From Burkholderiales bacterium 8X (GTDB lineage: Bacteria > Pseudomonadota > Gammaproteobacteria > Burkholderiales > Burkholderiaceae_C): a stretch of DNA of 64,000 nucleotides. The notes under the pieces were generated by a model that was given only the letters and a program-made list of their open reading frames with translations, was not told where the DNA came from and made no database searches. Both the position numbers and the translations under genes were made by a program. This document shows positions 18,280-31,131 of the stretch, one piece after another. Location of the stretch: the NCBI GenBank assembly GCA_902506565.1, contig LR732703.1, forward strand, positions 2,528,125 through 2,592,124, given 5' to 3'. Positions within the stretch are counted from its first letter, which is position 1, and each line of letters starts with the position of its first letter.

Positions 18280-19413
18280 CTAATCCGGCAGCAACCTCAA
18301 CAGCTTGCCGTTCGATTCGTCGGTCAGCACATACAGCAAGCCGTCGGGCCCCTGCTTCACGTCGCGGATGCGGGCCCGCTCGTCGGCCAGCAGCTTGTGC
18401 TCGGCGACGACCTTGCCGTCCTTGATCTCGATGCGGTCCAGGTAACCGAACTTGAGCGAACCGACGAAGAGGTTGCCCTTCCAGCCGGGATAACGATCGC
18501 TGGTGACGAAGGCCATGCCCGAGGGCGCGATCGACGGCACCCAGTAATGAAGCGGCTGCTCGAGCCCTTGCCGGGCGGTGATGCCTTCGCCGATCTTGCC
18601 GCCGCCGTAGTTCTCGCCATAGGTGATGGTCGGCCAGCCGTAGTTCTTGCCGGGCTGCGGAATGTTGATCTCGTCGCCGCCTTGGGGACCGTGCTCGGTC
18701 ATCCAGAGCTTGCCGTCCGGCGACAGGGTCGCACCCTGCCCGTTGCGATGGCCGTAGCTCCAGATTTCCGGCAGCGCGCCGGGTTTTCCGACGAACGGGT
18801 TGTCCGGCGGAATGCTCCCGTCCTTGCGGATGCGCACCAGCTTGCCGATGTGGTTGCCGAGCTGCTGGGCGTCTTCCTTGCGGCTGAAGCGGTCGCCGAG
18901 GGTCATGAAGAGCGTGCCGTCCTTGGCGTCGACGATCCGGCAGCCGAAGTGCGCGCTGCTCGACACCTTCGGCTTCTGGCTGAAGATGACCTTCATGCCC
19001 TCCAGCCGGGCGCCATCGGTGGAGAGCTCTGCCCGAGCGAGCGCCGTGCTGTTGCCGGAACCGGCAGGGCCCGGCTCCGAGAAGCAGAAAAAGATCGTGC
19101 GGGTGCGGGCGTGATCCGCATCGACCAGCACGTCGAGCAGGCCGCCCTGTCCACCGGAGGCGATGTCCGGCAGACCGCCGATCGCCGGCCCCGCTCGGCC
19201 TTCGCTCGACACGATGCGCAATCGGCCGGCTTTTTCGGTGACCAGGAACCGTCCATCCGGCAGGAACCCGATGCCCCACGGCTTTTCGAGACCGGATGCC
19301 ACGACCTCTGCACGTGGCGCCGCTTGCGCAGGCAATGCCGCCGTCACGCAGACCGCTGCAGCCGCGATCCACACCCGATTCAAACGCCCACGAAGAGACC
19401 AGCTGTAATTCAT
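18280..19413 (-). CDS. PQQ-dependent aldose sugar dehydrogenase-like protein (Glu/Sorb dehydrogenase family)
   Basis: A 377-residue periplasmic six-bladed beta-propeller related to E. coli YliI/Asd, which oxidises aldoses with PQQ. The signal peptide runs to about residue 31 (VCVTAALPAQA). Family motifs include LEKPWGIGFLPDGRFLVTEK, GGQGGLLDVLVD, ARAELSTDG, GHRNGQGATLSPDGKLWMTE, HGPQGGDEIN and NYGWPTITYGENY. The catalytic His and PQQ-contacting Arg of the family appear to be in GHRNGQG, but I cannot verify cofactor use. No PQQ biosynthesis genes are in the window. It converges with the lipoprotein hydrolase and faces away from the AT-rich gap before the NlpC/P60 gene. Confidence 0.87.
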   Translation of the reverse strand: MNYSWSLRGRLNRVWIAAAAVCVTAALPAQAAPRAEVVASGLEKPWGIGFLPDGRFLVTEKAGRLRIVSSEGRAGPAIGGLPDIASGGQGGLLDVLVDADHARTRTIFFCFSEPGPAGSGNSTALARAELSTDGARLEGMKVIFSQKPKVSSSAHFGCRIVDAKDGTLFMTLGDRFSRKEDAQQLGNHIGKLVRIRKDGSIPPDNPFVGKPGALPEIWSYGHRNGQGATLSPDGKLWMTEHGPQGGDEINIPQPGKNYGWPTITYGENYGGGKIGEGITARQGLEQPLHYWVPSIAPSGMAFVTSDRYPGWKGNLFVGSLKFGYLDRIEIKDGKVVAEHKLLADERARIRDVKQGPDGLLYVLTDESNGKLLRLLPD

Positions 19414-19584
19414 CCGCGCGAGTTTCTATGAGATCGCATTGGCTGCAATTAAAGAACTTTGGTTTTACATGTTCGAAACAACTTATAGGGCATAACGTTA
19501 AAAGTTACATTTCATCAGAATCAATATCTGGAAATATTAAGTTCCGACAACGACTTAGCTCGATAATCGCGAACTCGGATGAAA
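19414..19584. other. AT-rich intergenic block
   Basis: This spacer is conspicuously AT-rich for the window, with runs such as aattaaagaactttggttt and ggaaatattaag. It contains no supported gene. It separates the divergent sugar dehydrogenase and NlpC/P60 genes and leads into the consensus-like promoter at 19585. A nucleoid-protein target or remnant of foreign DNA are both possible. Confidence 0.5.
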
Positions 19585-19613
19585 TTGACACATCCCTGTG
19601 TCATCCATATCCT
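19585..19613 (+). promoter_or_regulatory. Consensus-like sigma-70 promoter with overlapping dyad, NlpC/P60 gene
   Basis: TTGACA (19585-19590), a 17-nt spacer and TATCCT (19608-19613). The expected start of transcription coincides with the ATG at 19621, implying a leaderless message. A perfect dyad GACACA-tccc-TGTGTC (19587-19602) overlaps the -35 and spacer and could be an operator. Confidence 0.6.
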
Positions 19614-19620
19614 ACGTGCC

Positions 19621-20175
19621 ATGCGAATTCCAGTCCTACTCACCTGCCTCCTCTTCGCGCTCAGCGCGCACGCAGCACCCCAAGCCGATCGGATCGACGA
19701 ATCCGACAAGGGCAGCGACAGGGGCCTGATGGGGCAGTTGCAGCAGGTTCGCCAATCGGTGGCAACGCGCACCTCCGACCTGGTGGTCACCGCGATCGGC
19801 TTCCTCGACGTGCCCTACCGCTTCGGTGGCAACACCGCCGAAACCGGCTTCGACTGCAGCGGCTTCGTCCGCGCGATGTACAACCAGACGGTTGGCCACC
19901 TTCTTCCGCGTCGCGCCGAAGAACAGGCCGCCGCCACCGAGAAGATCAGCCGCGCTGAACTGAAGCCGGGCGACCTGGTGTTCTTCAACACCATGCGCCG
20001 CGCCTTCAGCCATGTCGGCATCTATGTCGGCGAAGGCAAGTTCATCCACTCGCCCAAGCCGGGAGCGCAGGTCCGGGTCGAGGACATGAGCGGCAGCTAT
20101 TGGCAGCGCCGCTTCAGCGGTGCGCGCCGCGTGCCGGCCGTGCAGGAAGATGTGCGCGGCGCCGTCGGCGAGTAA
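19621..20175 (+). CDS. Secreted NlpC/P60-family C40 cysteine peptidase (peptidoglycan hydrolase)
   Basis: A 184-residue exported enzyme expected to cut peptide stems in peptidoglycan. Signal peptide MRIPVLLTCLLFALSAHA, a short acidic linker, then the NlpC/P60 domain with the triad Cys79 (FDCSGFVRAMY), His121 (SHVGIYVGEG) and His133 (FIHSPKPG). The ATG at 19621 begins the signal peptide; an upstream ATG at 19579 lies before the predicted transcription start and is rejected. There is no Shine-Dalgarno, which fits leaderless initiation. Downstream is a bidirectional terminator shared with the convergent lpdA. Confidence 0.9.
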   Translation: MRIPVLLTCLLFALSAHAAPQADRIDESDKGSDRGLMGQLQQVRQSVATRTSDLVVTAIGFLDVPYRFGGNTAETGFDCSGFVRAMYNQTVGHLLPRRAEEQAAATEKISRAELKPGDLVFFNTMRRAFSHVGIYVGEGKFIHSPKPGAQVRVEDMSGSYWQRRFSGARRVPAVQEDVRGAVGE

Positions 20176-20274
20176 GCCCCGCCGCAGGCCGTCCGCACCA
20201 CAACGACAGGACGACGTAAAGGCAACTGCAACTGCAACGGCGGAAGCGACCTGGTCGCTTGCCGCAACCTCGAC

Positions 20275-20300
20275 AAAAAACCCGCCTCGGCGGGTTTTTT
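20275..20300. terminator. Bidirectional intrinsic terminator between NlpC/P60 and lpdA
   Basis: A6-CCCGCC-TC-GGCGGG-T6: a perfect GC-rich stem flanked by A6 and T6, so it works as an intrinsic terminator in both directions. It lies between convergent genes and would end both the NlpC/P60 message and the aceE-aceF-lpdA message. Confidence 0.88.
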
Positions 20301-20341
20301 ATTGAGCGATCGAAGCGCCGAGCCTGCCGGCGCTCGAAGTT

Positions 20342-22273
20342 TCAGCGCGCCGCCCGCTTCACCGGCGGCAGATCGGTGCAGCTCCCATGCGCCGCCTCTG
20401 CGGCCAGGCCGATGCTTTCGCCGAGCGTCGGATGGGGATGGATGGTCTTGCCGATGTCCACCGCGTCAGCGCCCATCTCGATCGCGAGCGCAATCTCCCC
20501 GATCATGTCGCCCGCATGCGTGCCGACGATGCCGCCGCCGACGATGCGATGCCCGCCTTCCGGCGAGGCATCGAACAGCAACTTGGTGAAGCCCTCGTCG
20601 CGCCCGTTGGCGATCGCGCGGCCCGAGGCCGTCCACGGGAACAGGCCCTTCTCGATCTTCATGCCCTCCGCCTTGGCCTGGTCCTCGGTCACGCCGACCC
20701 AGGCCACCTCGGGATCGGTATAGGCCACGCTCGGAATCACCCGGGCGTTGAAAGCGGCGCTCGCCAGTTCGCGGTCGCCCTTCTGCTCGCCGGCGATGAC
20801 CTCGGCCGCGACATGCGCCTCGTGCACCGCCTTGTGCTCCAGCATCGGCTGCCCGACGATGTCGCCGACCGCGAAGATGTGCGGCACGTTGGTTCGCATC
20901 TGGATGTCGACCGGAATGAAGCCGCGATCACTCACCGTCACGCCCGCCTTCTCGGCGCCGATCTTCTTGCCGTTCGGCGACCGCCCGACCGCCTGCAGGA
21001 CGAGGTCGTACACCTGCGGTTCCTTCGGCGCCTGCTCGCCTTCGAAGCTGACCCGGATGCCCTCCTCGGTGGCTTCCGCGCCGACCGTGCGGGTCTTGAG
21101 CATGATGTGATCGAAGCGCGGCGCATTGAGCTTCTGCCAGACCTTGACCAGGTCGCGGTCGGCGCCCTGCATCAGGCCATCGAGCATCTCGACCACGTCG
21201 AGCCGCGCGCCCAGGGTGGAGTAGACCGAGCCCATCTCGAGACCGATGATGCCGCCGCCCAGAATCAGCATCCGCTTCGGATCGATGCCCAGTTCGAGCG
21301 CGCCGGTCGAATCGACCACCCGCGGATCCTTCGGCATGAATGGCAGGTGCACGGCCTGCGAACCCGCGGCGATCACGCAGTGGCGAAACTTGACCGTCTT
21401 CGCACCGCCGGCTGCGTCCTTGCCGTCGCCCGAGGTTTCCTGCACGCGGACGTGATACGGATCGATGAATTCGCCGATGCCGCGGACCGTGGTCACCTTG
21501 CGCATCTTGGCCATCGCCGCGAGGCCGCCGGTCAGCTTGCCGACCACCTTGTTCTTGCGCGCGAGGAGCTTCGATCGATCGATGGTCGGCTCGCCGAAGC
21601 TCACGCCGAGATCGGCAAAATGCTTGACCTCGTCCATCACTGCCGCCACGTGCAGCAGCGCCTTCGACGGAATGCAGCCGACGTTCAGGCAAACGCCGCC
21701 CAAGGTGGCATAGCGCTCCACCAGGACCACGTTCAGGCCGAGGTCGGCAGCGCGGAACGCGGCCGAATAACCGCCGGGGCCGGCGCCGAGCACCAGCAGG
21801 TCGCACTCGACATCGGCCTTGCCGGTGTAGGTGCCGGCAGGTGAGGGGGCGCGCGCTGGGGTTGCAGGCGCGCTTGCCGGAGCGGCCTTCGCCGTCGCGG
21901 ATCCGTTGGCCGGCGAGGTTGCGCCTGCCGGAGCCTGGCCGGCGCCGCCTGCGCCGGGCTTGTCCGCGCCAGCTTGCCCGGCCGGGGCTGCGGCGGCGTC
22001 CGATGCCCCATCCGCGGCACCGGCTGCCGCCGACCCGGCTGCCTCCAGCGTCAACACCACCGAGCCTTGCTTCACCTTGTCGCCGACCTGCACCGCCAGC
22101 GCCTTTACCACGCCCGCATGCGAAGACGGAATCTCCATCGACGCCTTGTCCGACTCGACCGTGATGAGGGACTGCTCCGCCTTCACCTCGTCGCCCACCT
22201 TCACCAGCACTTCGATGACCGCGACCTCGTCGAAATCGCCAATGTCCGGAACCTTGATCTGTTGTTCGCTCAT
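20342..22273 (-). CDS. lpdA: Dihydrolipoyl dehydrogenase (E3) of pyruvate dehydrogenase, with N-terminal lipoyl domain
   Basis: A 643-residue E3 for the pyruvate dehydrogenase complex. Residues 1-85 form a lipoyl domain ([19 protein letters not shown], Lys in the DKA motif), followed by an Ala/Pro/Gly linker to about residue 165, then the E3 core with FAD motif [14 protein letters not shown], redox disulfide in [18 protein letters not shown] motif [14 protein letters not shown] and C-terminal [15 protein letters not shown] with the catalytic His-Glu. The lipoyl domain closely resembles the two in AceF. E3 enzymes with a lipoyl arm are typical of beta-proteobacterial PDH. The start at 22273 opens the lipoyl domain. 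It is the last gene of the operon and is followed by the terminator at 20275-20300. Confidence 0.94.
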   Translation of the reverse strand: MSEQQIKVPDIGDFDEVAVIEVLVKVGDEVKAEQSLITVESDKASMEIPSSHAGVVKALAVQVGDKVKQGSVVLTLEAAGSAAAGAADGASDAAAAPAGQAGADKPGAGGAGQAPAGATSPANGSATAKAAPASAPATPARAPSPAGTYTGKADVECDLLVLGAGPGGYSAAFRAADLGLNVVLVERYATLGGVCLNVGCIPSKALLHVAAVMDEVKHFADLGVSFGEPTIDRSKLLARKNKVVGKLTGGLAAMAKMRKVTTVRGIGEFIDPYHVRVQETSGDGKDAAGGAKTVKFRHCVIAAGSQAVHLPFMPKDPRVVDSTGALELGIDPKRMLILGGGIIGLEMGSVYSTLGARLDVVEMLDGLMQGADRDLVKVWQKLNAPRFDHIMLKTRTVGAEATEEGIRVSFEGEQAPKEPQVYDLVLQAVGRSPNGKKIGAEKAGVTVSDRGFIPVDIQMRTNVPHIFAVGDIVGQPMLEHKAVHEAHVAAEVIAGEQKGDRELASAAFNARVIPSVAYTDPEVAWVGVTEDQAKAEGMKIEKGLFPWTASGRAIANGRDEGFTKLLFDASPEGGHRIVGGGIVGTHAGDMIGEIALAIEMGADAVDIGKTIHPHPTLGESIGLAAEAAHGSCTDLPPVKRAAR

Positions 22274-22284
22274 CGGTCTTCCTC

Positions 22285-24003
22285 TCAGAGCAGCACGCGG
22301 CGGAAATCGGCGAGCACCTGGCCCAGGTACGCGTTGAAGCGCGCCGCCAGGGCGCCGTCGATGACCCGATGGTCGTACGAGAGCGAAAGCGGCAGCACCA
22401 GGCGCGGCTGGAAGGCCTTGCCGTCCCAGACCGGCTTCATCGCGCTCTTGGAGAGGCCGAGGATGGCCACCTCGGGCGCGTTGATGATCGGCGTGAAGTG
22501 CGTGCCGCCGATGCCGCCGAGCGAGCTGATCGACATGCATCCGCCCTGCATGTCGGCCGAGCCGAGCTTGCCGTCCCGCGCCTTCTTGGCGAGCTCGCCC
22601 ATCTCCTGGCTGATCTGCAGCACGCCCTTCTTGTCGGCATCCTTCAGCACCGGAACCACGAGGCCGTTCGGCGTGTCGGCCGCGAAGCCGATGTGGAAGT
22701 ACTGCTTGTAGACCAGCTGGTCGCCGTCGAGGCTGGTGTTGAACTCCGGGAACTTCTTGAGCGCGGCGACCACGCCCTTGATGACGAAGGCCAGCATGGT
22801 GACCTTGATGCCGGACTTCTCGTTTTCCTTGTTGGTCGAGACCCGGAAGGCTTCGAGTTCGGTGATGTCCGCTTCGTCGTTGTTGGTGACGTGCGGGATC
22901 ATGACCCAGTTGCGATGCAGGTTGGCGCCGCTGATCTTCTTGATGCGCGACAGGTCCTTGCGCTCGACGCTGCCGAACTTGGTGAAGTCGACCTTCGGCC
23001 ACGGCAGCAGGCCGAGGGCCTCGCCGCCGCCGGCCGCAGCGGCGCCCGCCTTCGAGGCGCCGGCCGCCTTGGTGCTGGCCGCGCCGCTCATCACCGCCCT
23101 GGTGAAGTTCTGGACGTCTTCCTGCGTGATCCGGCCCTTGGGACCGGTGCCCTTCAATTCGTCGAGCGGTACGCCCAGCTCGCGCGCGAACTTGCGCACC
23201 GATGGCGAGGCATGCGGAAGCTTGCCGCCCGGCGCCACGGTCGGGTCGTGCGGCGCGGGAGCCTGGCTTTCTGCGCCGCCCGATGGTGCTTGCGGCGCCG
23301 GGGCCGCGCTTGCCGCAGGCGCCGGCGCGGGAGCCGGCGCGGCTGCCGTGGTCGACGCGGTGGCTGCGGGCTTCTCGGCAGAAGCGCTGCCGGCCGACCC
23401 GGTCGACGCGGAACCTTCGACGATGGCGATCAGGTCGCCGATGTTCACCGTGTCGCCGACCTTGACCTTCAGCTCCTTCAACACGCCGGCCGCCGACGAC
23501 GGGATTTCCATCGAGGCCTTGTCCGACTCGACCGTGATGAGCGATTGCTCCACGCCGATCGAGTCGCCCGGCTTGACGAGCACTTCGATCACGGCGACGT
23601 CCTTGAAGTCGCCGATGTCCGGCACCTTGACCTCGATCGGGCCGCTCTTGCCAGGCGCCGCTTCGGCGCTCGCAGCCTGCGGAGCCGGAGCGGCTTGCGG
23701 CTGCGATTCGGCAGGTGCCGGCGAGGCGGCCGGCGCGGGCGCCGCCGGAGCCGCGGCTGCCGCACCCTCACCTTCGAGCACCAGCACGACCGAACCTTCC
23801 TTGACCTTGCTGCCCACCTCGACCTTGAGCTCCTTGACCACGCCCGCCTGGCTCGACGGAATCTCCATCGAAGCCTTGTCGGATTCGACCGTGATGAGCG
23901 ACTGCTCCGCGCTCACCGTGTCGCCTACCTTGACCAGCACCTCGATCACCGCGACCTCGTCGAAATCGCCGATGTCCGGTACCTTCACTTCCACTGTTGC
24001 CAT
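22285..24003 (-). CDS. aceF: Dihydrolipoyllysine acetyltransferase (E2 of pyruvate dehydrogenase)
   Basis: A 572-residue core of the pyruvate dehydrogenase complex that passes the acetyl group to CoA. Two tandem lipoyl domains (each with [12 protein letters not shown]) are joined by Ala/Pro linkers, then a subunit-binding domain ([30 protein letters not shown]) and the acyltransferase domain with [15 protein letters not shown] near the C-terminus. The start [12 protein letters not shown] at 24001-24003 begins the first lipoyl domain. It lies 44 nt after aceE and 11 nt before lpdA. Confidence 0.95.
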   Translation of the reverse strand: MATVEVKVPDIGDFDEVAVIEVLVKVGDTVSAEQSLITVESDKASMEIPSSQAGVVKELKVEVGSKVKEGSVVLVLEGEGAAAAAPAAPAPAASPAPAESQPQAAPAPQAASAEAAPGKSGPIEVKVPDIGDFKDVAVIEVLVKPGDSIGVEQSLITVESDKASMEIPSSAAGVLKELKVKVGDTVNIGDLIAIVEGSASTGSAGSASAEKPAATASTTAAAPAPAPAPAASAAPAPQAPSGGAESQAPAPHDPTVAPGGKLPHASPSVRKFARELGVPLDELKGTGPKGRITQEDVQNFTRAVMSGAASTKAAGASKAGAAAAGGGEALGLLPWPKVDFTKFGSVERKDLSRIKKISGANLHRNWVMIPHVTNNDEADITELEAFRVSTNKENEKSGIKVTMLAFVIKGVVAALKKFPEFNTSLDGDQLVYKQYFHIGFAADTPNGLVVPVLKDADKKGVLQISQEMGELAKKARDGKLGSADMQGGCMSISSLGGIGGTHFTPIINAPEVAILGLSKSAMKPVWDGKAFQPRLVLPLSLSYDHRVIDGALAARFNAYLGQVLADFRRVLL

Positions 24004-24047
24004 GCCTTGTCTCCCGCCGTGCGGCGCGTTGGTTGTTCGGTTGTCGT

Positions 24048-26774
<2,727 letters not shown>

Positions 26775-26944
26775 GCTTGTCTCCTGTGTCTCGAGGTTGT
26801 GACGGTAATTTAGTGCCGTCTCCGGCAACGCGCGGAAGTTTCTCACAGATAAATGGTGATTTCAAATCGTGCCTTTCGATTTCTTAATGTGATATTCCGG
26901 CTGAGCGCATGGCCCGTACCCGACGTGCTCCGATGAGCTTCCCC

Positions 26945-26950
26945 TAAACT
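26945..26950 (+). promoter_or_regulatory. Putative -10 for the histidine kinase gene, leaderless spacing
   Basis: TAAACT ends 6 nt before the ATG at 26957, so transcription would begin at the start codon. No strong -35 and no Shine-Dalgarno are visible. Confidence 0.35.
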
Positions 26951-26956
26951 TCGAAC

Positions 26957-29500
26957 ATGCCGTTCTATTCGCCGATTGCCGTTGCACGAACGGCTGCCAA
27001 GGTCACGCCGTGGTCCTGGTGGCGGCGGTGGTGGCGGCGGCAGACGCCGGTGCTGCAGGATGCCGTCGCGATGCTGGCGCCATTGGCTGCGGTGCTGTTG
27101 TTCCTGGCGGCCATCGTCTCGGCGTTCTGGTACCTGCGGGCCGAAGAACTCGAACGCGAGCAGGAGTCGGTAAAGCGCGACGTCGAATACGCGCAGCAAC
27201 GTGTTCGCCTTCGGCTGCTCGAACGGCAGGAACAGCTGATGCGCATCGCCCGCGATGCCTCCAACCGCGAGATCGACGAGTCGGAATTCGCGAGCCGCTC
27301 CGAATCGCTGGTGAGCCAATTCCCCGAATTGCAGGCGATCAGCTGGATCGACGACCGCCGCCGCTTCAAGGCGAGCTACGCGGCGCCGAGCGTGCATCCC
27401 GCCCAGCAGCACGTCGGCGGCGAGGTCCTCCGGCCCGGCGACATCGAAAGCAACTACGCGCTGGCCCGCGAGCTGCGCCAGCCGGTGTTCTCGCAGCCGG
27501 TCGCCGGCGCCGACCCGCCGTCGATGCTGCAATTGCACATTCCGCTTTTCGACCAGGGCCTGTTCGCCGGCGTGGTGCTGGGCGAGTTCTCGGTCGACGG
27601 CCTGCTCCGCTACGGCATGCCCTCGGAGGTATCGGCGCGCTACGCGGTCTCGCTGCTCGATGCCAAGGGGGGGCTCATCGCCGGCAACACGGTCGCCAGC
27701 CCGCGCGAGAACGAAGCGCGCCTGCTGCCGTGGGTGGAACGCACCAACGAGTACGAAGTGCCCGTGTCGCCGGTGGGCAATGCGCTGGTGCTCCGCGCGC
27801 AGGCCTACCGAACTTCGCAGGGCGTGGTCGGCAACGGCTTGTTCTGGCTGGTCTGCGCCCTGAGCGTGCTCACCAGCTGGATGCTGATCGGCACCTGGCG
27901 GCACACCCGTCGCAGGCTGCAGGCGCAGCAGGCCTTGCAGGCCGAGACCAACTTCCGGCGTGCGATGGAGAACTCGATGCTGACCGGCATGCGGGTGCTC
28001 GATCTAGAAGGCCGCATCACCTACGTCAATGCCGCGTTCTGCGCGATGACCGGCTGGGACGAAAGCGAACTGGTCGGCCAGACGCCGCCCTTCCCGTATT
28101 GGCTCGAGTCCGATCGCGAGATCATGAACGAGCGCCTCGAGGAAGAACTGCACGGCCGTGCCTTGCCGGGCGGCATCCAGGTGCGGGTCAAGCGAAAGAA
28201 CAACAGCGTGTTCAACGCGCGCCTCTATGTGTCTCCGCTGATCGACGCCCGCGGCCACCAGACCGGTTGGATGACCTCGATGACCGACATCACCGAGCCG
28301 ACCCGGATCCGCGAGCAGCTTTCGGCTTCGTACGAGCGATTCACCACCGTGCTCGAAGCGCTCGACGCCTCGGTCTCGGTGGCACCGCTCGGAAGCGAGG
28401 AGCTGTTGTTCGCCAACAAGCTCTATCGGCTGTGGTTCGGTTCGGACACCGTGGGCCACCTCGGCATGGTGGCGCAAGCCGGGGTGCCGGCGTCGCCCGC
28501 GCATGACGACGCGCTGGACGACGTCGATCCGTACGCCGGCTTGCCGATCGACCAGCTCACTGCCGCGCAGCCGGCGAACAACGAGATCTTCGTGCCGGAA
28601 CTCGGCAAGTGGCTCGAGGTGCGGTCGCGCTACCTGACCTGGGTCGACGGTCGGCTGGCGCAGCTGGTGATTGCCACCGACATCACGCCGCGTCGCGTGG
28701 CCGAGGATCTGTCGGCGGCGCAGGCCGACCGCGCGCAGGCCGCGAGCCGGTTGATCACCATGGGCGAGATGGCATCGAGCGTGGCGCACGAACTGAACCA
28801 GCCGCTCACCGCCATCAGCAACTATTGCAACGGCATGATGTCCCGGATCCGCAACCAGCAGATCGATTCGGACGCCCTGCTGCTCGCGCTCGACAAGACC
28901 TCGAAGCAGGCCCAGCGTGCCGGTCAGATCATCCAGCGCATCCGCTCCTTCGTGAAGCGCAGCGAACCCAATCGCACCACCGCCGAGGTCGCGACCATGG
29001 TGAGCGAGGCGGTCGAGCTGGCGGGCATCGAGCTGCGGCGGCGCAACGTTCGCCTCAACCACTATGTGGCGGCGCGGCTTCCGGTGGTGCGGGTCGATCC
29101 GATCCTGATCGAGCAGGTCATGGTCAACCTGCTCAAGAACGCGGCCGAGTCGATCGACCTGGCCGAGAGGCCGCTCGCGCGGCGCAGCGTCGAGTTGCGG
29201 GTGCTGCCCAAGGTCATCGAAGGGCAGGACGCGGTCGAGTTCTCGGTGCAGGACACCGGCATGGGCCTCGCGCCCGAAGTGATGGACCGGCTCTACGAAG
29301 CCTTCTTCTCGACCAAGGCGGAAGGCATGGGCATCGGCCTCAACCTGTGCCGCACGATCGTCGAGTCGCACCGCGGAAGGATGAAAGCGGAGAACATCTA
29401 CAATGGCCCGGACGTGGTCGGATGCCGTTTTTCCTTCTGGATTCCGGTGTTGGACGCTACCGATTCCGTAGCAAGCAACGAAGCGAAGGTACCCGCATGA
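26957..29500 (+). CDS. Membrane-bound PAS-domain sensor histidine kinase
   Basis: An 847-residue sensor kinase. Order: short basic cytoplasmic head, membrane segment at about 41-62, periplasmic sensor region of about 230 residues, second membrane segment near 294-312, a PAS domain (FRRAMENSMLTGMRVLDLEG onward) with a PAC segment, a second degenerate PAS-like region, then a HisKA domain with His611 (SSVAHELNQPLTAIS) and a HATPase domain (MVNLLKNAAES, VQDTGMGLAP, GMGIGLNLCRTIV). The sensor region and kinase resemble the DctB/DctS branch, suggesting a small organic acid ligand; that is inference. The stop codon overlaps the response regulator start (ATGA). It diverges from aceE, so pyruvate dehydrogenase control is a plausible output. 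Confidence 0.88.
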   Translation: MPFYSPIAVARTAAKVTPWSWWRRWWRRQTPVLQDAVAMLAPLAAVLLFLAAIVSAFWYLRAEELEREQESVKRDVEYAQQRVRLRLLERQEQLMRIARDASNREIDESEFASRSESLVSQFPELQAISWIDDRRRFKASYAAPSVHPAQQHVGGEVLRPGDIESNYALARELRQPVFSQPVAGADPPSMLQLHIPLFDQGLFAGVVLGEFSVDGLLRYGMPSEVSARYAVSLLDAKGGLIAGNTVASPRENEARLLPWVERTNEYEVPVSPVGNALVLRAQAYRTSQGVVGNGLFWLVCALSVLTSWMLIGTWRHTRRRLQAQQALQAETNFRRAMENSMLTGMRVLDLEGRITYVNAAFCAMTGWDESELVGQTPPFPYWLESDREIMNERLEEELHGRALPGGIQVRVKRKNNSVFNARLYVSPLIDARGHQTGWMTSMTDITEPTRIREQLSASYERFTTVLEALDASVSVAPLGSEELLFANKLYRLWFGSDTVGHLGMVAQAGVPASPAHDDALDDVDPYAGLPIDQLTAAQPANNEIFVPELGKWLEVRSRYLTWVDGRLAQLVIATDITPRRVAEDLSAAQADRAQAASRLITMGEMASSVAHELNQPLTAISNYCNGMMSRIRNQQIDSDALLLALDKTSKQAQRAGQIIQRIRSFVKRSEPNRTTAEVATMVSEAVELAGIELRRRNVRLNHYVAARLPVVRVDPILIEQVMVNLLKNAAESIDLAERPLARRSVELRVLPKVIEGQDAVEFSVQDTGMGLAPEVMDRLYEAFFSTKAEGMGIGLNLCRTIVESHRGRMKAENIYNGPDVVGCRFSFWIPVLDATDSVASNEAKVPA

Positions 29501-30153
29501 GTTTGATTCCCAAGAAGGGAACTGTGTACGTCGTGGATGACGACGAGGCAGTTCGCGATTCGTTGCAATGGCTGCTCGAAGGCAAGGATTACCGGGTTCG
29601 CTGTTTCGATTCCGCCGAATCTTTCCTGTCTCGCTACGACCCCCGCGAAGTCGCCTGCCTCATCGTCGACATCCGCATGGGCGGCATGTCCGGCATCGAG
29701 CTTCAAGACCGCCTGATCGAACGCAAGTCACCCCTCCCGATCATGGTCATCACCGGTCACGGCGACGTGCCGATGGCGGTCGACAGCATGAAGAAGGGCG
29801 CGATGGATTTCATCCAGAAGCCTTTCAACGAGGAAAGCCTCGTCGCCCTGGTCGAGCGCATGCTCGAACATGCACGCAGCGCCTTCGCCGAACACCAGCA
29901 GTCGGCCAGCCGGGACGCCCTCCTGTCCAAGCTGACCGGCCGCGAGGCGCAGGTGCTCGAACGCATCGTCGCCGGCCGCCTCAACAAGCAGATCGCCGAC
30001 GACCTCGGCATCAGCATCAAGACGGTCGAGGCACATCGGGCCAACATCATGGAAAAGCTCAACGCGAACACGGTGGCCGACCTGCTCAAGATCGCACTCG
30101 CCGGCAACGCGGCGCCCGCCAATCGGCCGGCCAAGGCCGCACCGGCCGCCTGA
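29497..30153 (+). CDS. FixJ/NarL-type response regulator
   Basis: A 218-residue two-domain regulator. The receiver domain carries the acidic pocket ([10 protein letters not shown]), phospho-acceptor Asp58 in [12 protein letters not shown] and the Lys in [11 protein letters not shown]. The output domain is a LuxR-type helix-turn-helix ([41 protein letters not shown]). It is translationally coupled to the upstream kinase by a 4-nt overlap and is followed by an intrinsic terminator at 30183. Together they form a complete two-component system. Target genes are not visible directly; the divergent pyruvate dehydrogenase operon is the nearest candidate. Confidence 0.92.
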   Translation: MSLIPKKGTVYVVDDDEAVRDSLQWLLEGKDYRVRCFDSAESFLSRYDPREVACLIVDIRMGGMSGIELQDRLIERKSPLPIMVITGHGDVPMAVDSMKKGAMDFIQKPFNEESLVALVERMLEHARSAFAEHQQSASRDALLSKLTGREAQVLERIVAGRLNKQIADDLGISIKTVEAHRANIMEKLNANTVADLLKIALAGNAAPANRPAKAAPAA

Positions 30154-30182
30154 GCCCCGGCAGCGACCCGCACCCTTTCCCG

Positions 30183-30206
30183 ACGCCTGCGCAAGCGGGC
30201 GTTTCT
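30183..30206 (+). terminator. Intrinsic terminator after the response regulator gene
   Basis: ACGCCTGC-GCAA-GCGGGCGT forms an 8-bp stem with one G-T pair and a GNRA tetraloop, followed by a short T-rich run. It separates the two-component system from folD. Confidence 0.7.
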
Positions 30207-30229
30207 ACTTGGAAGAATCGAATAATCGA

Positions 30230-31099
30230 ATGACAGCTCAATTGATCGACGGCAACGCGCTTGCCAGGAAGCTGCGCGCCGAGATCGCCGCGCGAGCCTC
30301 GCACCTCAAGGAACGCGGCACGGTACCGGGGCTGGCCGTGGTGCTGGTGGGCAACAACCCGGCCAGCGAGGTCTACGTGCGCAACAAGGTCAAGGCCTGC
30401 GAGGACAACGGCCTTCATTCGATCCTCGACCGGCAGCCGGCGGATCTGAGCGAGGCGGACCTGCTCGCCCGGGTACGGCAGCTGAACGATGACCCCGCGG
30501 TGCACGGCATCCTGGTGCAGTTGCCGTTGCCGCCACATATCGATGCGCAGAAAGTGATCGAGGCGATCGCACCCGAGAAGGACGTGGACGGCTTCCATGT
30601 CGCGAGCGCCGGCGCCCTGCTCACCGGTGGGCTCGGCTTCTGGCCGTGCACGCCGCATGGCTGCATGAAGATGCTGGAGTCGATCGACTACGACCTGCGC
30701 GGCAAGCATGCGGTGGTCATCGGCCGCAGCAACATCGTCGGCAAGCCGATGGCGCTGATGCTGCTCGCCAAGAACGCGACGGTCACCATCTGCCACAGCG
30801 CCACCAGCGACCTCGCCGCCTTCACCCGGACTGCAGATGTCGTCGTGGCCGCGGTCGGCAAGCGCAACGTGCTCACGGCCGACATGGTCAAACCCGGCGC
30901 CGTGGTGATCGACGTCGGCATGAACCGCACGGACGAAGGCAAGCTTTGCGGCGACGTCGATTTCGATGGCGTCAAGGAAGTCGCGGGCTGGATCACCCCG
31001 GTTCCGGGCGGCGTCGGACCGATGACGATCACGATGCTGCTCGCCAACACCCTCGAAGCGGCCGAGCGCGCCGCCAAACAGGCAGAAGCAGCCCCTTGA
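30230..31099 (+). CDS. folD: Methylenetetrahydrofolate dehydrogenase / methenyltetrahydrofolate cyclohydrolase
   Basis: Bifunctional enzyme that interconverts 5,10-methylene- and 10-formyl-tetrahydrofolate using NADP+. The 289-residue protein shows the FolD signatures [20 protein letters not shown] (with the catalytic Lys in the YVRNK motif), [23 protein letters not shown], the nucleotide-binding [14 protein letters not shown] and [16 protein letters not shown]. The ATG at 30230 is preceded by GGAAGA about 13 nt away; an upstream TTG would add seven residues. It is followed closely by the oligopeptidase gene. Confidence 0.95.
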   Translation: MTAQLIDGNALARKLRAEIAARASHLKERGTVPGLAVVLVGNNPASEVYVRNKVKACEDNGLHSILDRQPADLSEADLLARVRQLNDDPAVHGILVQLPLPPHIDAQKVIEAIAPEKDVDGFHVASAGALLTGGLGFWPCTPHGCMKMLESIDYDLRGKHAVVIGRSNIVGKPMALMLLAKNATVTICHSATSDLAAFTRTADVVVAAVGKRNVLTADMVKPGAVVIDVGMNRTDEGKLCGDVDFDGVKEVAGWITPVPGGVGPMTITMLLANTLEAAERAAKQAEAAP

Positions 31100-31131
31100 A
31101 CTTGCGCGCCCTGCCCGCCATCTGATCTGCT

